Both the position numbers and the translations under genes were made by a program. The notes beneath the pieces are model-generated. The model was not told the origin of the DNA. It searched no databases and was given only the letters and a program-made list of their open reading frames with translations. A DNA stretch of 64,000 nucleotides from Anaeromyxobacter dehalogenans 2CP-1 (lineage in GTDB: Bacteria; Myxococcota; Myxococcia; Myxococcales; Anaeromyxobacteraceae): positions 1,624,001 through 1,688,000 of the forward strand of contig NC_011891.1 in the NCBI RefSeq assembly GCF_000022145.1. Direction: 5' to 3'. How positions within the stretch are numbered: the first letter of the stretch is position 1; each line of letters starts with the position of its first letter. Of the stretch, positions 1 to 9,911 are shown one piece after another.

Positions 1-361
1 CGACCACGGCGTCGAGCTCGACCCCGAGCGCGCTCGCGTTCCGGCGGACGCACACGGCGGTGAGGACCTCGTGCCGCGTCCCGGAGAGCGCGCGCAGCAT
101 CCGCCGGGCGTCGTCCGCGTCGCGCGGCTTGCCGAGCACCTCGCCGCCGAGGACCACCGCGGTGTCCGCCGCGAGCACCAGGTCCCCGGGCACCGCGCGC
201 GCCTTCTCCCGCGCCACCCGGAGCACGTAGTCCCTGGGCGGCTCGCCGGGCAGCACGCGCTCGTCGGTGTCGGCCGGGCGGATCTCCAGCGCGAGCCCGA
301 GCTGCGCGAGCAGCTCGCGCCGGCGGGGGCTCTGCGACGCGAGGACGAGCCGGGGCGCCAC
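1..361 (-). CDS. maf: Maf-like nucleotide pyrophosphatase (partial, C-terminus outside window)
   Basis: This is the N-terminal 120 codons of a Maf/HAM1-type protein, a house-cleaning pyrophosphatase that hydrolyses dTTP, UTP or modified nucleotides in the cytoplasm. The frame opens with a GTG one base after the stop codon of the upstream foldase gene, so the two are probably co-transcribed. Visible family motifs are the N-terminal [12 protein letters not shown] loop, the catalytic-base region AADTAVV, and the GKP and SGTRHEV stretches. The gene runs off the left edge. The family assignment is firm; substrate preference cannot be read from this fragment. Confidence 0.9.
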   Translation of the reverse strand, partial: MAPRLVLASQSPRRRELLAQLGLALEIRPADTDERVLPGEPPRDYVLRVAREKARAVPGDLVLAADTAVVLGGEVLGKPRDADDARRMLRALSGTRHEVLTAVCVRRNASALGVELDAVV

Positions 362-362
362 G

Positions 363-1934
363 TCAGGGCTGCGGCGCAGCCGGCTGGGCCGCGCCCAGCA
401 GCGCCACGTTCTCCTCGATCTTCGCCTTGCCGCGCAGCTCCTCGAGCCAGGCGCGGCGCACCTGCTCCGCCTTCATGCCCTGGAGCCGCGCCTCGATGCC
501 CGCGCGCTCCGCCTCGAACCTCGCGGGATCCGGCGACTCGCGCAGCTTGACCACGGCGATCACCGGGCCGCTCGGCGTGTCGAAGACCTTCGGGAGCACC
601 TCGCCCGCCTTCGCGGAGAGCGCGGCCTGCGCCAGCTCCGGCGCGGCGCCGACGCGCGGCACCACCGGCGAGCCGGCGCCGAACGGCCCGGTCTCCTCGG
701 CGGCGAGGGCGGTGCCGCCCAGCGTCACCTTGCCCTTGCCGGCGGGCGGGAACAGCTCGTCGAGCGCCTTGCCCTTGCGCGCCGCGTCCAGCGCGGCCTG
801 CGCCTTCTCGCGGGCCAGCGCCTGCGCGCGGTCGCGGGCCAGCAGCTCGCGGGCGATGTCGAGGCGTGCCGCCTCGAGCGTCACCTTGCGCGCGGGGACG
901 ACCTCGTCGGCGCGGATGAGGTGCCAGCCGGCGGGGGTGCGCACCGGCTCCGAGACCTCTCCGGCCTTCAGGGCGAGCGCGGCCTTGGCGAACGCGGCGT
1001 CGGCGAGCCCCTCGGAGACGAAGCCGAGGTCGCCGCCCCGATCCTTGGTGTTCGGGTCGTCGGACAGCGCCGCAGCCACCTTGGCGAAGTCCTCGCCCTT
1101 CTTCACCCGTGCCGCCGCCTCGTCGATCTTCTTCCGCGCGGCCGCCTCCTCGTCGGCGGAGGCGCCCGGCGCCACGCGCGCCAGCACGTGCCGGACGTGG
1201 GCCTTGGCCCTCTGGTCGTAGCGATCGGCGTTCTCCTTGTAGAACGCCTCGACGCGCGCGCCCTCCTTGTCCGCGAACGCCTTCGCTTCCGCGTCGGGCA
1301 CCTTCACCTCGGCCTGCGCCGCGGCGACCGGGAACCGCACGAACTGCAGCGAGGCGCGGTCGGCCGAGGCCGCCCACTGCGCGCGCACCTCGGTGGCGGG
1401 CACCTTCACGGTCTCGACGAGCGCGCCGAGGATCTTCTGGTAGAGCAGGTCGTCGCGGACCGCCGCCTCGAAGTTGCCGGGCGAGCCGTAGTTCGCGCGG
1501 ACCGCCTCGAGGTAGGTCTCGTAGCGGAACTGGCCGTTCTCCTGGAACGCCGGCATCTGGTGGACCGCCTCGGACACCTCGCGGTCGGTCACCACCACGC
1601 CGCGGCGCCGCGCCTCCTGCAGCGCCAGCTCGCGATCCTCCAGCACGCCCAGCGCCTGGCGCCCGAGGCCGAGCTGCGCCGCGAGCTCGCGGGTGAAGCC
1701 CTCACCGGCCTGCTGCTGGTAGAAGCGGAGCAGGTTCTCGTACTGCCGCTCGAAGTCGGCGGCCGAGATGCTCTTCCCGTTGACCCGGGCGGCGTAGGCC
1801 GGGGCGCCGCCGCAGCCCGCGCCCCCCTTGGACAGCGAACCGGGACCGAAGTTGATGGCGAACACCACCACGATCCCGAGGACGATGAGCCAGGAGAAAA
1901 TGCCCTTCTTGTTGGCCCGGACGATATCGAGCAT
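363..1934 (-). CDS. PpiD/SurA-like periplasmic peptidyl-prolyl isomerase
   Basis: The product is a 523-residue membrane-anchored folding factor for exported and outer-membrane proteins. A single N-terminal anchor (about residues 12-30, [15 protein letters not shown]) follows a short basic stretch, as in PpiD. A SurA-N-like chaperone region (about 50-230) comes next, including the [15 protein letters not shown] helix. A parvulin-type rotamase domain (about 230-350) follows, with the HVRHVLARV strand and [10 protein letters not shown] loop. The C-terminal part is a further chaperone-like region ending in Ala/Pro/Gln. The ATG at 1934 is chosen because it precedes the charged anchor flank. The gene is divergent from mreC and sits one base upstream of maf. 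The exact name (PpiD or a PrsA-like protein) is uncertain. Confidence 0.88.
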   Translation of the reverse strand: MLDIVRANKKGIFSWLIVLGIVVVFAINFGPGSLSKGGAGCGGAPAYAARVNGKSISAADFERQYENLLRFYQQQAGEGFTRELAAQLGLGRQALGVLEDRELALQEARRRGVVVTDREVSEAVHQMPAFQENGQFRYETYLEAVRANYGSPGNFEAAVRDDLLYQKILGALVETVKVPATEVRAQWAASADRASLQFVRFPVAAAQAEVKVPDAEAKAFADKEGARVEAFYKENADRYDQRAKAHVRHVLARVAPGASADEEAAARKKIDEAAARVKKGEDFAKVAAALSDDPNTKDRGGDLGFVSEGLADAAFAKAALALKAGEVSEPVRTPAGWHLIRADEVVPARKVTLEAARLDIARELLARDRAQALAREKAQAALDAARKGKALDELFPPAGKGKVTLGGTALAAEETGPFGAGSPVVPRVGAAPELAQAALSAKAGEVLPKVFDTPSGPVIAVVKLRESPDPARFEAERAGIEARLQGMKAEQVRRAWLEELRGKAKIEENVALLGAAQPAAPQP

Positions 1935-1994
1935 GAAGCGATGCTCCGAGTTGTTGTAAGACGAACGCCCTGGAAAGGGGTGGGCGCCGCGAAG

Positions 1995-2024
1995 TTGAAC
2001 ACCCTAGTCAACAAGGGCTAAAAT
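1995..2024 (+). promoter_or_regulatory. Sigma-70-type promoter for the mreC operon
   Basis: TTGAAC (1995-2000) and TAAAAT (2019-2024) are separated by 18 bases, unusually close to the sigma-70 consensus for such G+C-rich DNA. They lie 40-70 bases before the mreC start. On the opposite strand the same stretch contains TTGACT, part of an imperfect inverted repeat of about 17 bases, so an element for the divergent foldase gene may be interleaved. The spacing and location are seen; the activity is inferred. Confidence 0.6.
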
Positions 2025-2063
2025 GCAAGGGTTTTTGGCCCTGCTGGAGTCTCCGGAGTCCCC

Positions 2064-2939
2064 GTGTTCGCCTTGCTCAAGCGGTACCGCGAGCTGATCC
2101 TGGTCGCGGTCCTGCTCCTCGTGCCCCTCGGGGTCTTCTTCGCCCACGCAAAGCAGCCCAGCGAGCGCACCCGCCTGGATCGGGTGGTGCTCTGGATCAC
2201 CTATCCGGTCCAGCGGGTGGTGGCCTGGGGCGTCACCGGCGTGCTCGACGGCTGGCGCGGATACGTCGCCCTGCGTCACGCGCAGGAGCGCGCCGTCGAT
2301 CTGTCACGGCAGGTCAACCTGCTCCAGATGGAGAAGCAGCAGCTCGTGGCCGAGCGCGCGGAGGCGGAGCGCATCCGCAAGCTGCTCGCGTTCGCGGAGG
2401 CGACCCCCGAGCGCACCTACGTGGGCGGGCGGGTGATCGGCGTCCGCCTCGGGACGGCCGGCCTGCAGATCGTCACGCTCGACCGCGGCGCCGCGGACGG
2501 CGTGGACCGCGCCATGCCGGCGGTGGTGGCGGAGGGCGTGGTCGGGCGGGTGCACTCGGTGACGGACCACACCTCGGACGTGCTGCTGCTCACGGATCGC
2601 AACAGCTCCATCGCGGTGCGCGTGGACCGCACCCGCGCGCGCGCGAACGTGCGCGGCACCGGCAAGCCCGACGGCTGCAAGCTCGACTACGCGCTCCGCA
2701 CCGAGGACATGATCGAGGGCGACCAGCTCGTCACCTCTGGCACCGACGGCGTGTTCCCGCCCGGCCTGCCGGTCGGCCGCGTCACGCACCTGCAGCGGAG
2801 CGCGAACGGCCTGTTCCAGGAGGCGCAGGTGGTCCCCGCCGTGGACGTCACGCGCGTCGAGGAGATGCTGGTGATCACCTCTGCGGAGCGCGCCGCCGAG
2901 GCGCAGCCCTCCGCGTACGCGCCGGGGACCCAGCGGTGA
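2064..2939 (+). CDS. mreC: Rod shape-determining protein MreC
   Basis: MreC is a bitopic inner-membrane scaffold that links the MreB cytoskeleton to the elongation-specific peptidoglycan synthases. The 291-residue protein has one N-terminal membrane segment (about residues 10-28), a coiled coil (about 68-110, with the QVNLLQMEKQQLVAERAEAE heptads), then the two beta-barrel domains typical of MreC, including GVVGRVHSVTDHTSDVLLLTD. The GTG start is supported by the charged pre-anchor residues. The stop overlaps the mreD start. It is the first gene of mreC-mreD-mrdA-rodA; mreB itself is not in the window. Confidence 0.96.
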   Translation: MFALLKRYRELILVAVLLLVPLGVFFAHAKQPSERTRLDRVVLWITYPVQRVVAWGVTGVLDGWRGYVALRHAQERAVDLSRQVNLLQMEKQQLVAERAEAERIRKLLAFAEATPERTYVGGRVIGVRLGTAGLQIVTLDRGAADGVDRAMPAVVAEGVVGRVHSVTDHTSDVLLLTDRNSSIAVRVDRTRARANVRGTGKPDGCKLDYALRTEDMIEGDQLVTSGTDGVFPPGLPVGRVTHLQRSANGLFQEAQVVPAVDVTRVEEMLVITSAERAAEAQPSAYAPGTQR

Positions 2940-3445
2940 AGCCGCTCGCGCACGTCGTGTTCGCCCTGCTGCTGGCCGGGCTCCAGGCCGCGGTGCTCCG
3001 CTGGGTGGGCGGCGGCGCGTTCTCGGTCTCGCTGCTCGCCGCCTGCATCGTGTACCTCGGCCTGCAGGCCGGGAACGTGGACGGCTCGGTGGCCTCGGCC
3101 GGGGTCGGCTACGTGCTCGATCTCATGACCGGCTCGCCGAAGGGGCTCATGACGTTCCTGGCGGTGGCGGTGTTCGTGCTCGCGCGCGGCGCCGGCGCCG
3201 CGGTGGACGTGCGCGGGCGGGCGGGCTTCGCCGCGCTCTCCGGGCTGGGCGCGCTGGTGCTGTCGCTCGGCGCGCTGCTGCTGACGCGGCTGACCTCGGC
3301 CCCGGAGGTGCAGCCCGGCGCCGCCCTCCTGCCGCGCATGCTCCTCGAGGCGCTCCTCACCGCCGCCGTGGCCCCGCTGATCGGGGCGGGCATGCGCCGC
3401 ATCGACGGCCTGTTCCACCGCGAGGAGCCGGGGCTCCTGCGCTGA
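2936..3445 (+). CDS. mreD: Rod shape-determining protein MreD
   Basis: This 169-residue, almost wholly hydrophobic protein with about five membrane segments matches MreD in size and position. MreD is the membrane partner of MreC in the elongasome. The GTG start overlaps the mreC stop by four bases (GTGA), showing translational coupling, and mrdA begins one base after its stop. Sequence conservation in MreD is generally low, so operon position carries much of the weight of the call. Confidence 0.92.
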   Translation: MKPLAHVVFALLLAGLQAAVLRWVGGGAFSVSLLAACIVYLGLQAGNVDGSVASAGVGYVLDLMTGSPKGLMTFLAVAVFVLARGAGAAVDVRGRAGFAALSGLGALVLSLGALLLTRLTSAPEVQPGAALLPRMLLEALLTAAVAPLIGAGMRRIDGLFHREEPGLLR

Positions 3446-3446
3446 C

Positions 3447-5501
3447 ATGTCGCTCATCCCGCCCAGCGCGCCCGGTGCGGCGCAGAAGGAGTTCAGGCCG
3501 CGGCTGGCCTGGGCCACGGGCCTGGTGGTGCTCGTGTTCCTGACGCTGCTCGGGCGTCTGTACCAGCTCCAGATCCTCCGCGGCGACGAGTACAAGGAGC
3601 GCGCCGACGAGAACTTCGTGAAGGAGCTGCGCATCCCCGCCGACCGCGGCCTGATGCTCGACCGCAACCGGCGCGTGCTGGTGGACTCGCGGCCCTCGTA
3701 CGACGTGACGCTCACGCCGTACTTCTGCGGGAAGCAGTGCGACGAGATCCTGGCGCGCGTGGCGGCGCTGCTGCAGATGTCGCCCGAGGAGGTGGCCCGC
3801 GCGCAGGGGCAGCTCCGCTCGGCGCGCAAGCTCGAGCGCTTCCGCCCGTTCACCGTGAAGGTGGACATCACGCGCGAGGAGCTGGACCGGTACCTGGCGC
3901 GCCAGATGGACCTGCCCGGCGTGGACGTCCAGCCCATCCCGCACCGCAACTACCGCTTCGGCGGGCTGGGCGGGCACCTCATCGGCTACATGAACGAGGT
4001 CGGGGGCGAGGAGCTGAAGCGCCTCAACGAGGAGCTGCAGCGCACCGCCTCGCCGCAGGGCCCCTACTACATGGGCGACTACGTCGGCCGCCGCGGCCTG
4101 GAGCGCCGCTTCGAGCGCGACCTGCGCGGCGTGGACGGCAAGGAGCGCGTGCCGGTGGACGCGAAGGGGCGCCGCAAGGAGGACGCGGACGACCTCATCC
4201 CGCCCGACCAGCGCGTGGTCCCGAGCGTGCCCGGGCGCAACCTGGTGCTGTCCATCGACTGGCGCCTGCAGGAGTTCGCCGAGCAGACGTTCCCCGCCAC
4301 CGCCGGCGTGGTGCTGGCGATGGACGCGAAGACCGGCTTCCTGCTCGCGCTGGTGGACCGCCCCGCGCCGGATCCGAACAAGATGTCCGGACGCATCACC
4401 GCGGCCGAGCTGGCGGCGATCCACTCGGACCCGCTGCAGCCCGAGCTGTTCCGCGCCATCCAGCAGCACTACCACCCCGGCTCCACCTTCAAGGCGCTCA
4501 CCAGCATCGCGGCGCTGGAGGAGGGGGTCTACAAGCCGAACACCTCGGTGTACTGCCCGGGGCACTTCAGCATGGGCCGCGCGCGCTGGCGCTGCGACAA
4601 GGACAGCGGCCACGGCTACGTGGACTTCGAGCACGCGCTGGGCGCGAGCTGCGACGTGTTCTTCTACGCGGCCGGCGCGCAGCTCGGCGCCGACGCCATC
4701 GCGAAGTGGGGCCACCTCTCCGGCCTGGGCGTGCCCACCGGGTTCGACATCGCCGGCGAGGTGCCGGGCGTGGTGCCCGACGCGGCCTGGCACGACAAGC
4801 ACCAGGCCGGCGGCTACCAGCGCGGCATGGCGGTGAACCTGTCCATCGGCCAGGGCGACGTGAACGTCACGCCCATGCAGCAGCTCGTGTTCTACGGCGC
4901 GCTCGCCACCGGCAAGATCTGGAAGCCGCAGGTGGTGCTGCGCGTGGAGGACCCGGACGGCCAGGTGCTGCAGGCGTTCACGCCGGAGACGCGCGGCGAG
5001 CTGCCGGTCAAGCCGTCCACCCGCGACACCGTGCTGAAGGGGCTGCTCGCGGCGGTGAACCAGCCGTTCGGCACCGCCTACTCGCAGCGCTCCGCCGACT
5101 ACGTCATGGCGGGCAAGACCGGGACGGCGCAGGTGGTGAAGCTGGGCGCGCGGCGCCTCAAGGCGTCGCAGGTGTCGTACTTCGAGCGCGACCACGCGTG
5201 GTTCGCGGCGTTCGCGCCGGCGGAGGATCCGGAGATCGTGGTGGTGGTCCTGAACGAGCACTCGGGCTTCGGCTCGTCGAACGCGGCGCCGACCGCGTCG
5301 GCGCTGGTGAAGCGGTACTTCCAGCTGAAGGCGGAGGACGCGGCCGAGCGGGCCGGCCCGGCGCAGGGCCCGGCGCCCGAGCGCGCCCCGGCGCCTCCCG
5401 CCGCGCCGCCCGCGGCGCCGCCGCCCGGCGCGGTCGAGCCGGCCAGGCTGGGCACGGGCGGCGCGTCCGCCGCGGTGCCGGGGGTGGACCGTGGCGCCTG
5501 A
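3447..5501 (+). CDS. mrdA: Penicillin-binding protein 2, elongation transpeptidase
   Basis: PBP2 is the transpeptidase of the rod elongation complex, working with RodA on the periplasmic face. The 684-residue protein has an N-terminal membrane anchor (about residues 22-42), a dimerisation domain (about 60-250) and a penicillin-binding domain. The three active-site motifs are visible: S346-TFK349, S401-C-D403 and K557-TG. The last 60 residues are a Pro/Ala-rich tail, a common feature of high-G+C genomes and probably unstructured. The ATG follows mreD by one base, and the 3' end overlaps rodA by 11 bases. Confidence 0.97.
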   Translation: MSLIPPSAPGAAQKEFRPRLAWATGLVVLVFLTLLGRLYQLQILRGDEYKERADENFVKELRIPADRGLMLDRNRRVLVDSRPSYDVTLTPYFCGKQCDEILARVAALLQMSPEEVARAQGQLRSARKLERFRPFTVKVDITREELDRYLARQMDLPGVDVQPIPHRNYRFGGLGGHLIGYMNEVGGEELKRLNEELQRTASPQGPYYMGDYVGRRGLERRFERDLRGVDGKERVPVDAKGRRKEDADDLIPPDQRVVPSVPGRNLVLSIDWRLQEFAEQTFPATAGVVLAMDAKTGFLLALVDRPAPDPNKMSGRITAAELAAIHSDPLQPELFRAIQQHYHPGSTFKALTSIAALEEGVYKPNTSVYCPGHFSMGRARWRCDKDSGHGYVDFEHALGASCDVFFYAAGAQLGADAIAKWGHLSGLGVPTGFDIAGEVPGVVPDAAWHDKHQAGGYQRGMAVNLSIGQGDVNVTPMQQLVFYGALATGKIWKPQVVLRVEDPDGQVLQAFTPETRGELPVKPSTRDTVLKGLLAAVNQPFGTAYSQRSADYVMAGKTGTAQVVKLGARRLKASQVSYFERDHAWFAAFAPAEDPEIVVVVLNEHSGFGSSNAAPTASALVKRYFQLKAEDAAERAGPAQGPAPERAPAPPAAPPAAPPPGAVEPARLGTGGASAAVPGVDRGA

Positions 5502-6612
5502 CGTCTCGCTCGCGGCCACGCCGCACCGGCGCGTGTTCGCGCACTTCCCCTGGCACCTCGCGCTGATCGTCCTGTCGATCTCGGCGATCGGGATCTGGAA
5601 CCTCTCCTCCGCCTCGCGCAGCGCGCACGCGCCGGTCTGGATCTCGCAGACCTGGTGGATGGGCGCCGGCGCGGTGCTGGCGCTCGCCATCACGCTGGTG
5701 GACCACCGCGCGTTCCACCGCATGGCCTGGGTGTTCTACGCGGTGGTGCTGGTGCTGCTCGTGCTGGTGATGGTGAAGGGGCGCTACGTCATGGGCGCCC
5801 GGCGCTGGTTGACCATCGGCCCGGTGAACTTCCAGCCCTCCGAGCTGGCGAAGCTCTCGGTGGCGCTCGCGCTGGCGAGCTTCTTCGCGTCGGACACCGA
5901 GAAGCGCAAGGACGGCTACGGGCTGCTGCGCCTGATCGCGCCGATGCTGATCGCGCTCGTCCCGGCGGTGCTCATCCTGAAGCAGCCGGACCTGGGCACC
6001 GCGCTCATCGTGCTGTCGGTCGGGTTCACCCAGATCCTGTTCGCGAAGGTGCGCTGGAAGACGCTGGCGCTGCTGGCGGGCGTGGCGGTGGTCGGGTCGG
6101 TGCTCGTCTACCCGCACCTGAAGCCGTACCAGAAGAAGCGCGTCGAGACGTTCATCAACCCGGAGGCGGACGCGCTCGGCGCGGGCTACCACGCCACCCA
6201 GTCGATGATCGCGGTGGGCTCGGGGCAGGGGCTGGGGAAGGGCTGGGGGCAGGGCACCCAGACGTACCTGTCGTTCCTCCCCGAGCAGCACACCGACTTC
6301 ATCTTCTCGGTGTGGGCCGAGGAGCACGGGTTCGTCGGCTGCCTGCTGCTGATCGCGCTCTACTTCGCGCTGGTGACGAGCGCCATGGACGTCGCGGGCA
6401 ACGCGCGCGACCGGTTCGGGCACTTCCTGGCGGTGGGGCTCACCGGGATGCTCTTCTGGCACGTCGCCATCAACATCGGGATGGTGATCGGCCTGCTGCC
6501 GGTGGTGGGGGTGACGCTCCCGCTGATGAGCTACGGCGGGTCGAGCGTGATCGTCATCTACAGCGGGATCGGCCTGCTCGCGAACGTCGGGATGCGCCGG
6601 TTCGTGAACTGA
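5491..6612 (+). CDS. rodA: Rod shape-determining protein RodA (SEDS glycosyltransferase)
   Basis: RodA is the SEDS-family peptidoglycan polymerase that partners with PBP2. The 373-residue protein has about ten membrane segments and the family signatures WLTIGPVNFQPSELAK, the HTDFIFSVWAEEHGFVG loop and the terminal LPLMSYGGSS motif. The GTG start lies inside the end of mrdA in another frame, indicating coupling. A strong hairpin follows the stop codon, and trxA converges from the other side. Confidence 0.97.
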   Translation: MAPDVSLAATPHRRVFAHFPWHLALIVLSISAIGIWNLSSASRSAHAPVWISQTWWMGAGAVLALAITLVDHRAFHRMAWVFYAVVLVLLVLVMVKGRYVMGARRWLTIGPVNFQPSELAKLSVALALASFFASDTEKRKDGYGLLRLIAPMLIALVPAVLILKQPDLGTALIVLSVGFTQILFAKVRWKTLALLAGVAVVGSVLVYPHLKPYQKKRVETFINPEADALGAGYHATQSMIAVGSGQGLGKGWGQGTQTYLSFLPEQHTDFIFSVWAEEHGFVGCLLLIALYFALVTSAMDVAGNARDRFGHFLAVGLTGMLFWHVAINIGMVIGLLPVVGVTLPLMSYGGSSVIVIYSGIGLLANVGMRRFVN

Positions 6613-6620
6613 GGGTGACG

Positions 6621-6656
6621 CGTGCCGCGCGCGCGTCGAGCGGTCGACGCGGCACG
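6621..6656. terminator. GC-rich hairpin between convergent rodA and trxA
   Basis: The left arm (6621-6639, starting CGTGCCGCG) pairs with the right arm (6644-6656, ending CGGCACG) around a GCGG loop, with a small internal bulge. It sits about ten bases after the rodA stop and about 65 bases beyond the trxA stop. There is no T-tract on either strand, so it may act as a bidirectional barrier or stabiliser rather than a classical intrinsic terminator. Confidence 0.5.
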
Positions 6657-6722
6657 TTGCCGCACCTCGCGCCCCCGCCCGCCCGCGGCCCGCCGTGGCG
6701 GCCGCGAGCGGGGAACGACCGC

Positions 6723-7052
6723 CTAGCCGATCGCCTTCTTGACGCTGTCCTCGAGGCGCGTCTTGTCGGCGCCGATGACGGTGTCGACCACGCGGCCGCC
6801 CTTGAACACGAGCAGCGTGGGGATCGAGCGGATGCCGTACTGCTGCGGCACGTTCTGGTGCTGATCCACGTCCATCTTGGCGACCTTCAGCTTCCCCTTG
6901 TAGCGGGCGGCCAGGTCGTCCACGACCGGCGCGATCGCCTTGCAGGGCCCGCACCACACCGCCCAGAAGTCCACGAGCACGGGGGTCTCGCTCTTCAGCA
7001 CCTCCTGCTCGAAGGTGGAGTCCTGCAGCACTACGACGTCGTTCGAGGCCAT
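6723..7052 (-). CDS. trxA: Thioredoxin
   Basis: This 109-residue thioredoxin reduces protein disulfides in the cytoplasm. It has the active-site WCGPC motif at about residues 33-37, the cis-Pro loop RSIPTLLVF, and normal family length. The ATG at 7052 is chosen because it gives the canonical N-terminus and is preceded by GGGAG. A well-formed promoter lies just upstream on the minus strand. The gene converges on rodA and is divergent from the small conserved gene at 7197. Confidence 0.97.
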   Translation of the reverse strand: MASNDVVVLQDSTFEQEVLKSETPVLVDFWAVWCGPCKAIAPVVDDLAARYKGKLKVAKMDVDQHQNVPQQYGIRSIPTLLVFKGGRVVDTVIGADKTRLEDSVKKAIG

Positions 7053-7082
7053 GGAATCTCCCGATGTCCGAAGTTGGCGCGA

Positions 7083-7111
7083 GTAATATCCGCGCGGTCC
7101 GAGGCTGGCAA
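7083..7111 (-). promoter_or_regulatory. Sigma-70-type promoter for trxA
   Basis: Reading the minus strand, TTGCCA (7111-7106) and TATTAC (7088-7083) are separated by exactly 17 bases. A start site near 7076 would leave a leader of about 24 bases containing GGGAGATT, a plausible ribosome-binding site. This is one of the few consensus-like promoters in the window. Confidence 0.6.
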
Positions 7112-7196
7112 GCGGCGCGGCGGGCGTGCTAATTTCCGGCTCCGCCGTGCGCGCCTCCGCGCCGCGGCGAGCGGGATCCGCGGAACGGAACGGCGC

Positions 7197-7658
7197 ATGG
7201 CAGGTCTCCTCTTCGTCACCCAGTCGATGCTCGACAGCTGGGCCGAACAGGGGCGCATCGACTTCGTCGGCAACGTGATGACCCTCCTGGCGGGAGAAGG
7301 AAAGGGGCGCAGCTACGCGCTCGAGCCCGCGCTGCGGTTCATGGCGGTGCTCGGCGCGGAGGGCGATCCGCACGGGCTCCTCCACAAGGTGAAGACGGCG
7401 GCGCAGCTGCGCGAGCTGGGCGCCGAGCCGGTGAACGACTCCTGCATCCTGGGCGAGGTCGCCTACGAGGTGCAGCCCGGGTTCCTCGCCGAGGCGGCGG
7501 CGCTGCAGGCGGCCGTCGCCGCGCCGGGTGGGCGGCCGCGCGCCGGAGCGCAGGGCGGGACGGCGGGGGCGGGGAAGGCCCCGCTGCCGCGCGAGCTGGA
7601 GGAACGTCGGAAGGAGGCGGAGGCCCTCGCCCGTTTCCTGCTGGAGAACCTGTCTTGA
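7197..7658 (+). CDS. Conserved hypothetical protein, 153 aa
   Basis: I do not recognise a named family. The first 100 residues look like a compact soluble domain ([20 protein letters not shown] followed by a strand-rich region, then [20 protein letters not shown]), and the remainder is Ala/Gly/Pro-rich with a final charged helix. No signal peptide or membrane segment is present. The ATG at 7197 lies at the start of the conserved-looking part. It precedes the CcsA-like gene by 61 bases and may be its operon partner. No function is proposed. Confidence 0.7.
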   Translation: MAGLLFVTQSMLDSWAEQGRIDFVGNVMTLLAGEGKGRSYALEPALRFMAVLGAEGDPHGLLHKVKTAAQLRELGAEPVNDSCILGEVAYEVQPGFLAEAAALQAAVAAPGGRPRAGAQGGTAGAGKAPLPRELEERRKEAEALARFLLENLS

Positions 7659-7719
7659 CCGGAGCCTCGGCCGGAGAGCGCGCGACGACGGCCCGGCCGT
7701 CCGCCGCGGGGAAGCGACC

Positions 7720-8574
7720 ATGAGCGTCATCATCCTGCGCGTCGCCGCCGCAATGTACGCGGCGGCCGCCACGTCCTACATCGTGTACTTCGCCCGCCCT
7801 CGCCTGGCCCGCGCCGCCACCGCCGGCTACTGGCTGCTCGCGGCGGCGTTCGCCATCCACGCGGTCGCCATCGGCGTGGGCTGCGCCGAGTTCGGCGGCC
7901 GCGAGTTCTTCAGCCTGCGCGGCGGGCTGGTCCTGATGGTCTGGCTGCTGGCGGGCGCGTACCTGGTGCTCCAGCGGCGCTACCACCTGCCGACCGTGGG
8001 CGCGTTCATCACGCCGCTCATCCTGATCGTGCTCCTGCCCGCGATGTTCGGCGACCCCGGCCACCCGGGCGTGCCGCCCGAGACGCTGCGGCACAAGTCG
8101 GTCACCATCCACATCCTCACCGCCGGCCTGGGCGTGGCGCTGTTCGGCCTCGCGTTCGCGGTGGCGCTCATGTACCTGCTCCAGGAGCGCGAGGTGAAGG
8201 GCAAGCGCTTCGGCGCCCTGTTCTCCCGCCTGCCCTCGCTCGACGCGCTGGACAAGCTCAACCAGCGGCTGGTGCGCGCCGGCTTCGTCTCGTACACCAT
8301 CGCGCTCATCGCCGGCACGGTCACCGCCACCGCGATCTGGAAGAGCCCCTGGTCCTGGGACCCGCAGCAGGTCATCTCGCTGGGCGTCTGGATCCTGTAC
8401 GGCGCCATGGTGCAGCTCCGCCACACCGGCTGGCACGGCCGCCGGTACGCGCTCCTCACCCTGGTCGGGTTCGTGCTGGTGCTGGGCTCGATGGTGACCC
8501 TGAGGACCGTGCCGGGCGTCACGCGCCACGCCGGGGACTACGCGGGGTCGGCCCACACCGGAGGGGCGCAGTGA
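7720..8574 (+). CDS. CcsA/HemX-like cytochrome c assembly family membrane protein
   Basis: The 284-residue protein has about eight membrane segments and the heme-handling motif of the CcsA/CcmC/HemX family, seen as [10 protein letters not shown] near residue 210. Conserved histidines occur in the membrane region. Family members bind heme for cytochrome c maturation (CcsA) or lie beside hemA and affect its level (HemX). The direct overlap with hemA (GTGA) favours the HemX-like context. The ATG at 7720 is the first start that puts the membrane segment at the N-terminus. Assignment to the family is firm; the exact role is not. Confidence 0.85.
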   Translation: MSVIILRVAAAMYAAAATSYIVYFARPRLARAATAGYWLLAAAFAIHAVAIGVGCAEFGGREFFSLRGGLVLMVWLLAGAYLVLQRRYHLPTVGAFITPLILIVLLPAMFGDPGHPGVPPETLRHKSVTIHILTAGLGVALFGLAFAVALMYLLQEREVKGKRFGALFSRLPSLDALDKLNQRLVRAGFVSYTIALIAGTVTATAIWKSPWSWDPQQVISLGVWILYGAMVQLRHTGWHGRRYALLTLVGFVLVLGSMVTLRTVPGVTRHAGDYAGSAHTGGAQ

Positions 8575-9911
8575 CCGGCGATCGCCGCCTCTTCCTGGTC
8601 GGGCTCTCGCACAAGAGCGCGCCCATCGACGTCCGCGAGCGCGTGGCGCTGACCGGCGACGCGCTCAAGGCGGCGCTGTGCGAGCTGAAGGCGATGGAGG
8701 GCGTCACCGAGGCGCTGGTGGTCTCCACCTGCAACCGGGTGGAGGTGTTCGTCCACTCGGACCGGCCCGACGCCGCCCGCCGCTTCTTCACCGAGCGCTC
8801 GCCCGCGGCAGCCGACCACCTCTACGCGAAGGACGGGGTGGAGGCGGTCCGGCACCTGTTCCGCGTCGCCGCCAGCCTCGACTCGATGGTGGTCGGCGAG
8901 CAGCAGATCCTCGGCCAGGTGAAGGAGGCGTACGGGCTCGCCAGCGCCGCGTCGGCGGCGGGCTCCTACTTCTCGCGTCTGTGCAACCGCGCGTTCGCGA
9001 CCGCGAAGCGCGTGCGCACCGAGACCGAGATCGGCCGCGGCGCCACCAGCATGTCGCAGGTGGCGGTCGAGCTGGTCGAGAAGATCTTCGGGCGGCTGGA
9101 GGGCCGGGCCATCCTGCTGGTGGGCGCCGGGAAGATGGGCGCGCTCTCGGCCAGGGCGCTGGCGGTGCTCGGCGCGGATCGCATCCTCGTCACCAACCGC
9201 TCCCCCGAGCGCGGCCTCGCGCTCGCGGCGCAGGTGAACGGCAGCTACCGCGGCTGGGAGGAGCTGCAGCGGCTCCTCGGCGAGGCCGACGTGGTGATCG
9301 TCTCGACCGGCGCGCCCACCTACGTGGTGACGCGCGAGTCGATGCAGGCCGCCATGAAGGCGCGGCGCCGCCGCTCGATCTGCCTCATCGACCTGGCCGT
9401 GCCGCGCAACGTGGATCCCGCCTGCGCCGAGCTCTCCGACGTCTACGCCTACGACGTGGACGACATGGAGCGCGTCGTCGCGACCAGCAAGCAGGCGCGG
9501 CAGGGGGAGGCGATCCGCGCGGAGGCGATCGTGGAGGCCGAGGTGATGGCCTTCGCGAAGGAGCGCGAGGCGCGCGCCGCGCTGCCGGTGCTGGCGCAGC
9601 TCCGCCGGCACGCCGAGCGGATCGCCCGGGCCGAGGCGGAGCGCACGCTCGCGCAGGTCGGCGGGAAGCTGGACGACAAGGGCCGCAAGAGCGTCGAGGC
9701 CATGGCCCAGGCCATCGTGAACAAGCTCCTCCACGGGCCGACCTCGCGCCTCAAGGAGGCGGCCTCCTCCGGCGACAGCGCGCTCCCGGGCGCCGCCGCG
9801 GAGCTGTTCGGGATCGAGAACGAGCCGGCCGGCGGGGAACGGCGGGAGGGCGGGGCCGAGGGCGCCGCCGCCGCGCCGGGCGCCGGGCCGGTCCGCAGCC
9901 AGGGAACATGA
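8571..9911 (+). CDS. hemA: Glutamyl-tRNA reductase
   Basis: HemA reduces glutamyl-tRNA to glutamate-1-semialdehyde, the committed step of C5-pathway tetrapyrrole synthesis. The 446-residue product has the catalytic cysteine C54 in STCNRVE, the GLSHKSAP N-terminus, the [10 protein letters not shown] motif, a Rossmann NADPH domain (LVGAGKMG) and the helical dimerisation domain. A Gly/Ala-rich tail of about 35 residues extends beyond the usual end. The GTG start overlaps the ccsA-like stop and the 3' end overlaps hemC by four bases. Confidence 0.97.
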   Translation: MTGDRRLFLVGLSHKSAPIDVRERVALTGDALKAALCELKAMEGVTEALVVSTCNRVEVFVHSDRPDAARRFFTERSPAAADHLYAKDGVEAVRHLFRVAASLDSMVVGEQQILGQVKEAYGLASAASAAGSYFSRLCNRAFATAKRVRTETEIGRGATSMSQVAVELVEKIFGRLEGRAILLVGAGKMGALSARALAVLGADRILVTNRSPERGLALAAQVNGSYRGWEELQRLLGEADVVIVSTGAPTYVVTRESMQAAMKARRRRSICLIDLAVPRNVDPACAELSDVYAYDVDDMERVVATSKQARQGEAIRAEAIVEAEVMAFAKEREARAALPVLAQLRRHAERIARAEAERTLAQVGGKLDDKGRKSVEAMAQAIVNKLLHGPTSRLKEAASSGDSALPGAAAELFGIENEPAGGERREGGAEGAAAAPGAGPVRSQGT

